Below are positions 1 through 10,894 of a DNA stretch of 64,000 nt, piece by piece. A model generated the notes under the pieces. It ran no database searches. It was not told the origin of the DNA and saw only the letters and a program-made list of their open reading frames with translations. Origin of the DNA: Cunninghamia lanceolata (taxonomy: Eukaryota > Streptophyta > Pinopsida > Cupressales > Cupressaceae); the NCBI GenBank assembly GCA_027924645.1, contig BSBN01001687.1:868001-932000 (forward strand), in the 5' to 3' direction. Numbering within the stretch: position 1 is the stretch's first letter; each line of letters opens with the position of its first letter. The position numbers and the translations under genes were made by a program.

Positions 1-712
1 TTGGATTATAGTTGGTATGTTGATTGATGATTTTTGTGTGAGGCACGATGTTTCAGCCCTATGCTTAGCGTGTGTATCATTTGTTGGATTTAGCAAGCTC
101 AATAAATAGGGACCATCCAAATGGGTTGGATGGGTGCATCTTATGTATCTGAGTACTGGATACGTCCTTCATATTCTAGACTACCTACATACCTTGTGTC
201 CATGGGATCAAGGTACTTTCAAGATACGGGTGAGATGAATATGTAGTTCTGGCAAGACTTGATGATGTGGGAATGGTTTAGGATGGATGTTGAGGATGAA
301 GTGATAATGATATTGGGTGATTGTGAGGATGTTGCAAATCGTGATGATGTCCTGGGAGTGGATTTGGATTTTTTTTATTTTCTAATGTTTTTGGATTTTT
401 CTAATTTTAGTTGTATAGAAGGAAGCTTACAAGGATCTTTGTACCACAGATTAGCCTTGGGTAGGATGATGTGGGGTGGGTGATTGATGTTTCTAAATTC
501 TAATCCATGGAAGGTGTTTTTGGTACGGGGTGTCGTGATGGAAAGAGGACTTATTAGATGGTCAAACCGGCCACTACACATGGCACCTGAAACAGGTTTT
601 CACAATGGTACCAATCCAAGGTGTCACCGAAGTGATTTTCACCATTAGATGTCTTTATTGCACTCGAGTTTTTTTTTTTTTTTTTGTATTTTTGCTTGGG
701 ATACTTGATGGG
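1..712 (-). other. 3' non-coding region of copy A
   Basis: Lies downstream of the integrase stop of copy A. I see no credible coding region. There is a 17-base T tract near 670-685 (poly-A on the element's sense strand). No polypurine tract or LTR start could be recognised, so the 3' LTR must lie to the left of the window. Confidence 0.5.
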
Positions 713-1775
713 TTATGCATAGAACTTTTTCAGATGCAAAATGTTCATAAGCTCATCCAAAGGCTGCCCCTTAGGTGTTGCAAGCTGATATGCCCCTGAT
801 TCGTAGCTGGCAGTGATGACATAGGGCCGTAACCTATTAGGTTTAAATTTTCCTTTCTTAGGGCGTTCCTGCAGATTCTTTTGGTTTTCCATGAGGATAA
901 GGTCACCTACTTCAAACTTGTGGTTCTTGATTTTCTTATTGTAGCTTCTTCTTAGATGGTTTTGATAGGCTTGCAGATGGTTAAGTGCATGCAGGCGTTT
1001 CTCATCCAGTAATTCTAGCTCATGTAGCCTTGCAACTTGGTATTCCTCATCAATGATTATGTTTTGCAGAGATACTCTTAGGGATGGGAGCTCGACCTTA
1101 ATAGGTAGGATAGCTTCGAATCTGAATATAAGGGAAAATGGAGTGGCTCCTATGGGTGTGTGGATTCTTGTGTGATAGGCCCATAGGGTGGGATTGAGCT
1201 AAAGGTGCCAGTCACAGCTAGCTTCATTAATTGTATTCTTTAGAATACGGAGGATGGTTTTATTTGAAGCTTCATCTTGACCATTACCTTGGGGGTAATA
1301 TGGAGTGGAGAAATGGTGTTGGATTTGGAATTTCTCACATAGGGTGTGGACTTCTTGGTTTTTGAATGGTTTTCCATTATCTGTGATAATCGAATGGGGG
1401 ATGCCATAATGACATATGATGTAATGAAGGATGAACTTGGATATTTGGATTCCAGTGGTGAAAGTGAGTGGTATTGCTTCCACCCACTTGGTGAAGTATT
1501 CGGTAGCAGTGATGATGAATTTATGGCCATTTGATGAGGGTGGATGGTTCTTTCCTATGAGGTCAAGCCCCCACTGTGAAAAGGGCCACGGAGTCATAAT
1601 TGGTTGTAGTTCCTGTGATGGTGCATGAATGAGATCTCGATGTTGTTGACATGGCAGGCACTTCTTTATGAACTAGTAGGTGTCTCACTCCATGGTTGGC
1701 CAATAGTACTCAGTCCTCAAGATCTTCTTAGCTAAAGTAGGACCACTCGAGTGTGCCCCACAAATGCTTTCATGT
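713..1775 (-). pseudogene. Integrase region of copy A
   Basis: Part of the pol polyprotein that inserts element cDNA into the genome. The minus strand shows the end of the zinc-binding region (KKCLPCQ near 1660), then the catalytic core: WGLDLIG (first Asp), IITDNG (second Asp) and GQDEASNK (Glu), so the DDE residues are still present. The C-terminal part, including GDLILMENQKN and KGKFKPNRL, stays open to a TAA at 713-715. The N-terminal end is broken by stops, among them TAG at 1673-1675 in a Tyr-stop-Phe context. The core from 1597 to 1199 is one open stretch, so this is the best preserved part of the copy. Confidence 0.85.
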
Positions 1776-1949
1776 ACCTCTTACAAGGCCACTTTAGCTT
1801 CCCTAGAGTCTAAACATCATAAAAGCGTGACATCAAGGCTCCTTTTGTATAGGGTATCTCCTACAAGAATGAAGCGGGAGGCTCGACGGATGAAGCTTTT
1901 TTGTTGCGATGTGGATAAGTTGGGGGGAATGATGTAATTATGGAGGTAC

Positions 1950-2465
1950 ATATATGTTTCTTAATACCACAGGGAGAGAGGACCAACAATTTTGCACACT
2001 AGCTTTGATTGGGGAACATCATAGGTTGGTACCAGGAGTTCTTCGATTAGGAACTTGCACTTCTTGTTGTCTTTTTTCATGTCAACCAGGGATTCGATTA
2101 TTGCCATGGCATCTGCAGATTTGTTGTTTAGCCTTGGGATTTGTTCAAAGTGAATATCATCAAAATAGTCTTTGAAGTCATCGACCATCTTTTTGTAAGG
2201 CAGGAGTTTATCATCTTTAGTTTTGTACTCGTTGTTCACTTATCAGATGACTAGTTGGGAATCGCCATATACTGTCAGCTTCTCAATTTTCCACTTGACT
2301 GCCATGTGGAGTCTTGTGATGAGAACCTCATATTCTACCATGTTATTGGTGCATGGAAATGTATTTTTGAATGACTTAGGGATGGTGTCACCTTGAGGGG
2401 TGACAAACAAGATGCCTGTCCTCGAGCCTCTGTGTGTATATGACCCATCAAAGTACATTTTCCAT
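1950..2465 (-). pseudogene. Second (Tat-type) RNase H of copy A
   Basis: The minus strand encodes MYFDGSYTHRGSRTGI followed by NNMVEYEVL and VYGDSQLV, the D-E-D pattern of an RNase H fold. It lies after the RT-linked RNase H and before integrase, the position of the extra RNase H that defines Tat elements. The ORF is broken after the DSQLVI motif by adjacent TGA and TAA codons where copy B reads Asn-Gln. The tail (KMVDDFKDYFDD, EQIPRLNNKSADAMA) continues in the next open segment. Confidence 0.8.
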
Positions 2466-2499
2466 GTTTTTGCTACTGGTGCTACTGAAAATACAGCTT

Positions 2500-3840
2500 C
2501 GTCAGGGAACTCTGTGAGTGTAGGATGTTCTGTGGGAATAGGTGCCTCAGCCAGTTGATCAGCAATGACCTATCCTTTGATAGCATTTCTCTCAGTGTAT
2601 TCAATGTCAAACTCGCTAAGGATCATTACCCATTTGGTCATTCTTCTAGTGAGGGCAGCTCTGTTTAGCAGATATTTCAGTGGATCAATCTTGGCAATGA
2701 GATTAGTTTTGTGATTGAGCATGTAATGCATTAACTTTTGTGAAGTAAAGACCATAGCTAAACACACTCATTCAATGGGTGTGTAATTTAGCTCATAGGT
2801 TACCAAGGTACAACTGATGTAGTATATAGCTCTTTCCTTCCCTTGTTCATCATGTTGTGCCAACAGGGCCCCTATAGCGGTTTCAGTTGCTAATATGTAT
2901 AAAAGGAGGGGCTCTCCTTGCTTTGGCAGGGTGAGAACAAGAAGATTAGCCAAGTATTCTTTTAACTGGTCAAAGGCATCCTGACACTGATTGTCCTAGA
3001 CAAAGGCTATGATTTTTCTAAACAGGTGCTGAAATGACTGACATTTATCGGCAAGCTGAGCAATAAACCGATGGATAGACTAGAGCTTCCCTTGCAGACT
3101 TCGTAGTTGTTTCAGTATTTTTGGAGGAGGCATTTTTGTGATGGCTTTGACTTTAGCAGGATCTACCTCAATTCCCCTTCTTGAGACTATATATCCCAAA
3201 AGCTTTCCTGAAGTAACCCCAAAAATACATTTCTTTGGCTTTAGCCACACATTATATTTCTCTAGTCTATCAAAGATCTTTGCCATCACGTCCAGGTGTT
3301 CTTCTCTTGTCTTTGATTTCCCCAACAAGTCATCCACATAATCTTCCATGATGTGGTGGAAAAGGTCATGGAAGATGACAGTCATGGCACGTTGATAAGT
3401 AGCTCCTGCATTTTTTAGGCTGAAAGGCATCACCACCTAATAGTATGTCCCCCATGGGCAGATGAAGGAAGTCTTATGCTGGTCTTCTTCTGTAATTTTG
3501 ATCTGATTATACCCTGAAAATCTATCCATTAGGGATAGCATCTCATGTCCTGTAGTGAGGTCCACTATGATGTCGATGTTAGGTAAGGGGAAGTCATCTT
3601 TAGGGCATGCCTTGTTGAGGTCCCTAAGGTCGGTGCAGCATCAGATTCCCCTAGTGACTTTTGCTACAGGCACAATGTTGGACACCCACTCAGAGTAGTC
3701 AATGGGTCGAATGAATCCCACATCTAGAAGCTTTTTCAGTTCTACCTTGACAAGGAGTGCGATCTGCAGATTCATCTTTCTTAGCTTTTGTTTGATAGGC
3801 TTTGCATCAAGTCACACTATGAGATGGTGAACAACCAAGG
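2500..3840 (-). pseudogene. Reverse transcriptase and RNase H region of copy A
   Basis: Copies element RNA into DNA and removes the RNA. Visible on the minus strand: DDFPLPNIDII, the catalytic YVDDLLGKS, GKLLGYIVSRRGIEVDP (RT thumb), then the RNase H stretch IGALLAQHDEQGKERAIYY and KWVMILSEFDIEY. Breaks include TAG at 3437-3439 before VMPFSLKNAG, TAG in GKL-stop-SIH near 3081 where copy B still has CAG, TAG at 2996-2998 where Trp is expected, and TAG at 2570-2572 in KG-stop-VIADQLAEAP. The YVDD catalytic box itself is intact. Too many stops to be functional. Confidence 0.88.
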
Positions 3841-4936
3841 TAGGATTTAGCCCTGACATATATGCATAGGTCCATGCAAAGTTGCGGCTTCTTTTTTTGA
3901 AAAAAGATAAGAAGTTCTCTTGTTCTGTTGTAGTAAGAGACTCTACCCTAAAGATGATTTTTGGCACTTCCTCTATCCCAAGGTTCATTTCTTGTGATGG
4001 CTCCACAAGGATCGGTGATCTATCAGGATATACCTTTTCTATTTTGGGAAGGTCCATGCTCCCATCTTCTGGCACCTCGTGGAGGTTTTCACCAGAAGAT
4101 ACGTCCTTTATTTTTACTTTTTCTTCGCCTGAAAGTGCCACGAAGTGGTTTTCAATGGGGGACGTTGTCTTTATTTTTATGTTTTTGCAACTAGGAGCAT
4201 GGGTGGTCTCACCAAAATAGGCAAATGTGTCAAGTTCCATGATGTATCTAGCTCTGTGATCTCGCAAGGGGAAGTGATCTCTGACCCCCATCACTTCTGC
4301 TATGGCTTCATCATTTTGTGCTATATCAAGGACAGGAGGTCCTTGTTGGTCCCAATCTATAAGGTCTGGGTATAAAAGGGGTAGGTCGTTGGATGAAGAT
4401 GCTAGGGTGGTTATAGTGTAGATGGTGCATATGGAGGATTCAAAGATTTCAGTGAAGTCACTAAAGGAGTCTTGATGGCCTATTTCATTGATGTTATCAA
4501 CTTCAGGGGAAACCATAGTGACCTTGGCTAAGATACATCCGCCACTAGTGAGGATACACTGTTGTTTTCCATAGCTTAATCCTTGAGTGCAGGGATTCCT
4601 TGTTGCTTGAACTGGTTCTATGATCCATTGTTCATGGAGGCCAATACCACCTTGTCCTTTATAGCCCATGTTCTTGACAATTTCTGACCCTTCGTCGTAG
4701 ATTTCAGATGGTATGGTAGGGGTTTATTGCTCTATTTCTTCATCTTTATACAGCCGTGATGATACATCTTCAAGCATGTCTTGATCAAGAAAGTGCTTCT
4801 TTTCAAAGGTCAAGGATGGATTGCATTTGATTACCACTATGGAGACTTCTCCATCTTTCAAGGCACCAAATGTTTTAGGGTTGGGCAATGTCCCTACACA
4901 GAAGGTACCGTACAAGTCATATTCCCCACATCCCAT
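3812..4936 (-). pseudogene. Pol linker with G-patch-like motif, copy A
   Basis: Between protease and RT the minus strand carries a long acidic linker that begins with MGYKGQGGIGL followed by IIEPV, a glycine-rich motif resembling a G-patch. The same motif occurs at the same place in copy B (MGYNGHGPIGL) and in the third element near 49.4 kb. The rest (FAYFGETTHAPSCKNIKIK and so on) aligns by eye with copy B (RAYFGESANPFSRKNVKIK). Function unknown; such motifs are familiar from Tat polyproteins. A frameshift separates it from the protease. Confidence 0.7.
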
Positions 4937-4941
4937 GTCAC

Positions 4942-6120
4942 TTATCTTGATCTTGAACTCAGGTGGGGGTGGTGTTTGAGATGAAGTGGTAGAAATGTTG
5001 GCAGGATTGATGTATGAGGTGGATGTTGTAGGGTCAGTTTGGGAGGTGGTTTTCGTGATAGCCTTGTTGTATGGATAGAAGTATGGCCGTGTCCTTCCAA
5101 GAAACTGTAGTATTGGAAGGGGCGAGGATCGGCATAGATGGTTACTTCCGTGCCATTATGGGGGAACTTTAGGCATTGATGGAATGTGGAGGGGACAGCT
5201 TGCATGGCATGGATCAATGGTCAACCGAGAAGAATGTTGTAGGGGAGGTCGAGATCAAGAACCTAACATTTTGTTTCCAATATCTTTTGCCCTACTTGGA
5301 TGGGAAGTTTGATAGTACCCTCAGATAGTCTTTCAATGTCATCATACCCCTTAATGGTTATGCATTCACTAGTGTCCACAACCACATCTGAGTATCCCAA
5401 GTGTTTTAACAATTTTAGAGTACACAAGTTTTGGCCAGAGCCACCATCTATTAAGACTCTTTTGATGATATGCTTGTGGATGCAGACTTTGATATGTAAG
5501 GCGTTGTTATATAGTTTGTCAGAGGTAGGGAGATCCTTTTCCAAGAAAGTGAGATGATGGGGTGAGGCGATATGGCCCACCATGGCTTGGAATTGATCCA
5601 CATTCAGGTTGGTGAGAACTTGGGTTTCCATTAGAGCCTTGTCGAGGACTTCTTTGTGGAGAGGTGACATACGGAGCAACTCAAGGATGGAGATTTGTAC
5701 AAGGGTCTTTCCTAGATGTTCTAGGAGGTTGTATTTATTGGTTGATGATGGGCGAACAAAGGGATGATTTGGTTGAGGATTTGATGTGGATGTAGGTGTT
5801 AAGTCAGTGGTAGAGGTTGTGTGGATGGACACATGACCTTGATGGGTTGTGATGGCATAATCAGGTGATTGGGCCCGAATGGTGATTGTGTTGACATAGT
5901 TGGATGATGGTTCTATCTGACCTATGACGAAATCATAGGAAGCGGGAGGTGGAGCAATGTTGTAGGCTTGATTAGAGGATGAGGCTTTTCCTTTGTTGTG
6001 ATTAGGTAGAGGATCCTTGTAAGCTCCCAAGTTGGCATTGGGCGATGGTTGGGGGCTTTCTCGAGTTGGACTTTGTTTTGATCTATGAGATCTTCTATAC
6101 AATGTTTTAATTTCATGCAA
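4942..6120 (-). pseudogene. Protease region of copy A
   Basis: The minus strand encodes VLIDGGSGQNLCTLKLL, the D-G-G-S active-site form common in Tat aspartic proteases, followed by YSDVVVDTSECITIKGY and, after a TAG, VLDLDLPYNILLGRPLIHAM, the conserved ILLGRP flap and C-terminal motif. The first part (about 6120-5700) is a proline/serine-rich spacer after the gag zinc knuckle. The reading frame shifts between zinc knuckle and spacer. The DGGSG motif looks intact, but the ORF as a whole is interrupted. Confidence 0.8.
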
Positions 6121-9100
6121 TCAGATGTCTTATGGCCCACAATGCAGTGGTAGTCACAATAGTAATTTTCATTATACCACGCGGCTTTGAGTTGACTTTC
6201 TTGGTGGGGCTTGATAGGTGGGAGAGTTATTAAACCATCTTTTAGACATCTATCAAGGATATCTTCGAGTGGTTACCCTAAGGGTGTAAATTGTCTTCGA
6301 GGTTTATTTTGCTCACGTTGACCTTTAGGAATATTTACATTGGCGGTGTATGCACTTGGGGACGCTTGGTTTTGAACATGTTGGACAGCCTTCACATTGG
6401 TGACACCGTCATTGAGGGTGTTCTTGTTCTTACCCCAAAAGCGTGGTTTCTCATTTGATTGTGTGTTGTTATTGGTTGTATTTGGGGTGTTGATGTTGAT
6501 CTTATTATTGTTGTTGTTGCTATTGTTGTAGGGCTTGTTGTCATATAGTTTAATCGAACCCTTGGCAATAAGTGCTCTCTCGATGGTGGTGCCTTGTCCT
6601 TCCTCAAAAGTGGACGCACATAGGATTTGTAAGTGAAAGCCCATTTCTTGGTTAAGATTAGCCACAAACATGGTGACTAATTGTTTCTCGAGGATCAGCC
6701 AAGGGAGTTTACTTGCCAAGCCTCTCCACCTTTGCAAGAATGAAGCGAAGGATTCTCCACTTTTTTGGTTTGTATTGCAAAGGTCTGTCATGGATATCCC
6801 GTGTTCAAATTTGTAGGAGAAGTGGTTGACAAACTTTTTCGTGAGCTCAGGGAAAGACCTAATGCTCAAAGGAAGGTGTGCAAACCCTTCAGTGGCTTGA
6901 CCACCTAGGCTTCTAGGGAAAAGTCTCATTAGATATGTGTTATTGTTTGAGACTTCTAGGCAAATGATGTAGAACTCCCTAAGGTGATCCCTAGGGTCTC
7001 CCTTTCCCTTATATTTGTCGAATTTGGGTGTTTCAAAGTTTTTAGGAAAGGGAGGCATGTAGAGTGTCTGATCAAATGGGTAGGGACAAATATCCTCAAA
7101 GGTATATTGTTTGCGTTTGCCACCATGTTGCATATCATCCACTTTTTGGATCAAGGTTTGCACCACACTTGTTAGGTCGGAGGTTGGTGGTGGTTGTGGG
7201 ATGTAGGTTTGTTGGTTGATGAGATGTTGGACATTTGGTGGAATTTGGTATTGGTTTGTTTGGTTTTGGTGGATGAAGTTTTGATTTTGGGGTATGATGT
7301 TTTGATTTTGTGGGATGGTGTTTTGGTTAAGTTGCGTAAGATATTGTTGGTAAGCATGGATTTGTTGGAGAATGTGAGGTGGTAATTGGGGATTGGGATT
7401 ATGTTGCATTGATGATACTATGGGATTTTGTACATATGTGAAATTAGATGGGTTGACGTTGGATGGGTTGACATTGGATGGATCGATCATGTTGTGAGGT
7501 GGTTGTGGAAAGAATTGGCTCATGTAAGCTATGGTGTGGGGGTTGAGTGGAGGCACACTTATGGAGTAACTTGTGTGCGTGGGGTTGCTATGGATGCCCA
7601 AGGTGATTTGGGGAATGGAAGGGTTTACATTTGTTGTGGTGGCAGATGTAACAATGGGGTTGGAGATGGTAGGATTGGAGACATTAGATGCGGTTGATAC
7701 GTTTCTGGGAGTTGTAGATGTGGTAACTGTTAGATTTAGGACATACAACTGAGAGGGGGGGTGAATTAGTTGTCTGAAACTTTCTTGCAATTAATCACTT
7801 AAATCCTTTTCTTAATTCAGTAGCATAATAATAAATCAATCATGAAAACATAATGCAACAATTCAAGAGCAAAAACACATTAACACATAAGACACTAAGA
7901 TTTTTGACGTGGAAAACCCAGTTAAGGGAAAAACCACAGGGTGACTAACCCAAGATTGTATTCTCTGTTAGAAGAATAGAAACAACAAAATGGCACATGT
8001 CAATTAGGGCTCACTACCTGAGCACACTGCTCACAAGAGGCCCACTGCCTACAGGAGACACACTGTCTACAGAATAATAAGTATTACATACTTGAACTGA
8101 AGAATAGCATCTTCACCATGGTTGAGTCAGTTCCATTTAAGCTCAATACTTCTACTCTACCTTCTCATTCTTCTCCTCTCTACCACTCTCATCTCCACAA
8201 GATCCTTTTGAAATGACTTTACAACTCCTTATTTATACAAGACATTGACTTAGGAATAACCATCCAAGTCAGCATACATTACAAAGTAGATACATAAATG
8301 CAACATGACTAATTACAAAAAGACTTCACGCAGATCAACACACTATCAGCCACACAGATCTGAGACTTCAATATTCCTTTAGGAACACGCCATTCTTCAC
8401 AGAACATCTCCAAGATCATCTGTAGGATGTGTAACTCATCTGGTCGGCCAGACTTAGGAAGAACATCATCATCAAGAAGTAATTCTTCAATTACAAGCTC
8501 AATCTTCAATGCGGACCACCAACACAAACTAGACACAATCCAAAGACCTCCACAAGCTTTCTTGAATCACCAAGAACATCCACACTACTTCTGCCTACTG
8601 AAATCATTTTCTCCTTCATCCGGAACCTCAAGAACACAGTCTGTCATCACTGTCATATTGGAATAGATGCTTGCAGACCTCCAGACCATGAACTAATTGA
8701 GTTGTCACTTCGTATTGACTTCCTAAACATTCCACCAAATCCACAGAACAGGATATTGCATTTCTGGATCTCACTGGACCTATCTGTATCACTCTGTCAC
8801 CTCTGAACATTTGCTAGAACCAGTTTTACTTGAGTGGCCATAACTTCTTCAAATCTTCATGTGAACCTCTGAGATCTTTACTGGATCATCTTAAGACACA
8901 TATCTACAAACCCTTTGAAGCACATCCTCTAATCTTCATCTTAGCTAGGATCTTTACCTCATTGTCTTCACTGTTCTTCTCTGTTCCTGATTAGGACTAA
9001 TTTTCTTAGTATCCTCAGCACACATCTCATCCAATCCTTATCATCAATGCAATAGGAGTATGTTGACATCAATGACAACACTGGTTAGGCCCATACTTGC

Positions 9101-9556
9101 AACATTAACATTTGAATTTGTGGAAGTGGTAGATACAGCGGGGTTTGAGGTTTGAGAGATGGTAGGGTTGGTGTTCTATGTAGATGGTTGGGAGGATGTT
9201 GTAGGATTGGTGTTGGTTGTGGATGGTTGGGATGATGTTGTGTTGTTGGGTGGTTGGGCACCAATTTTGAGGAGGTAATCAATATATCTATTTGGATCTG
9301 ACCTTAAGACTTTGTCAAGCATGTCTGTGTTATCAGAATCTTGTGTAAAGTTTAGGACATCTTGATCTATTTGGTTAATGGTAGTGGTGTTTTGGATGGG
9401 TGGTTGTGGTTGCAAGAAGGCGAAGGGGTTTTCATTGGGACCATATGATTATGTTTGGAAGACTGAGGGTATGTTGAACACTTGTTGGCTGATTGGTATA
9501 TTGCTTTCATTGGTTTGACGCATCCCTATGCCCATGTTGTGTCCAAAGTTGGTCAT
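6121..9556 (-). pseudogene. gag of copy A, split by a solo LTR
   Basis: Encodes the structural particle protein. The likely start is ATG at 9556 (MTNFGHNMG), followed by a TAA near 9451, then QDVLNFTQDSDNTDM. After the nested LTR (7728-9104) the frame continues with a long Asn/Gln/Pro-rich low-complexity region, the retrotransposon gag core (KYKGKGDPRDHLREFY, FPRSLGGQATEGFAHLP, WRGLASKLP) and the zinc knuckle YCDYHCIVGHKTSDCMKLKH, spaced C-x2-H-x4-H-x4-C. A TAA at the TPLG-stop-PLEDIL site separates core and knuckle in the same frame. The gag of copy B matches from EMFVHNLSTE onward. Confidence 0.82.
7728..9104 (-). mobile_element. Solo copia-like LTR nested in the gag of copy A
   Basis: The insert interrupts gag exactly between two halves that both encode gag. 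Ends are TGTT...AACA, flanked by near-identical 5-mers (gtaac at 7723-7727, ttaac at 9105-9109). On the minus strand it begins TGTTGCAAGTATGGGCC, contains the paired GGTTTTTCCC / GGGTTTTCCACG motif, and ends with TTCACCCCCCCTCTCAG shortly before the terminal AACA, features familiar from Ty1/copia LTRs. No internal coding region is present, so it is read as a solo LTR of about 1.38 kb. The one-base mismatch in the flanks suggests age. Confidence 0.72.
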
Positions 9557-10894
9557 ATCTTGGTTTTTCTTGTGTTGGGATCTTGTTATGGGAATGCAAG
9601 GAGACGGGTTTTGGTTGTGAGGTGGATGAAGATGGAGACCTTAGAGAATTTGGTTTGATTTATTGGAGCCAAAGAGGATATGGTAGTGGAATGGAATAGA
9701 GATTTAGGTGCAAGAGAGAACACTCCATACAATCTAAATCTAAAGATGAAAGGAGATTATGGTGTGATTATAGGTCTTGAATTTTGGAAGATAAATCTCA
9801 AAAGGTGTAAACCTAAGGGTGATGGGTGTCAAGAAGGTTGATTTTCACAAAAAATTGGACCAAAAAGATGGAGAATAGTTTGGATTGCTTGAGGATGATT
9901 TGATGGGAGAGATTTGATATTGATTTTGGAGGATGTTTCAACTAAGGAAAACCTTAGGTGACCTAGATGTTTGATATGATAGATTTGGATGATGTTTTTG
10001 AAGAGGGATTTTGAAATCAACAAATGAGCTCAAGTAAGATCTAGATTTTAGATGTTGCACAATGGATGTTTTTCTCTTTGATTGGGGTAGACTTATGACC
10101 TTACAAAAGAGGGATGATTATTCTAATTGAACGTAGACTAATGACCAATCAAGCAAAATAGGGTGTAAATGATGAAACCTAATTCAACTTTAGCTCAAGA
10201 TTGATTTTTGGATGTTGGTTGATGTTTTTGATGTTTGGATTATGAGATTTTGGATGTGTTTTTAATGGAAGAAGCAAATGGATTTGGGAATGGATTTGTA
10301 GAAGGATGTTTATTTGGTCCAAAAAGTATGCAAAAATCAAGAAGGATGAGAATTTATGGAAATGAATGGATTATGATTGGGCTCAAAGGTATGGTAAAGG
10401 GTCCAATGGTAATAATGATTAATTCTCTAAGGTCAAGATGGAAATTTTTTGGATCAACATGGATGTGGGTTTTGATAGATTTTGGAAAGGTGGTTGTGGA
10501 TTATGGATAGGCAGGCCCTAAAAATCCCAAAATAATTTCCAAAAGTCTTAGGCAAATCGGTCTATAAATGGCATGAAAACTCAGGTAAATGGTGTCAAAA
10601 CAGATAGAAATAACGCTAAAACATCTCAGTGTTGGTTGATGCTTTGGGAAAAGGTTGATTTTGATGGAAAATTTGGATTTTTTGGATATGAAGGTTTAAT
10701 CAAATGTTGAAATGATGTCTCAAATGTTGTTTCTTGGCAAGTTTTTTGAAAACACTTCAAACACAATAGAACACAATAGCCAAAGTTTTGTTTGTGAAAA
10801 TATGCAAAGATTTTAACGAGCACTTTGCACAACCTAAGGCGAGGATAGGACAATACTTGTTGAGTTCCCACTTGGTTACCTAGTCGCGCCTACT
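9557..10894 (-). other. Untranslated leader of copy A
   Basis: The stretch between the gag start and the proposed LTR end has no gag, pol or cellular coding match that I can see. It is purine-biased and rich in GATG/GGAT repeats on the plus strand. A primer-binding site should lie next to 10894; on the minus strand the bases just inside are AGTAGGCGCGACTAGG, which I cannot assign to a tRNA. Confidence 0.45.

Noticed and set aside
1199..1628. Open frames on the plus strand opposite the integrase
   Set aside because: They are mirror frames of the minus-strand integrase core and show no family motifs.
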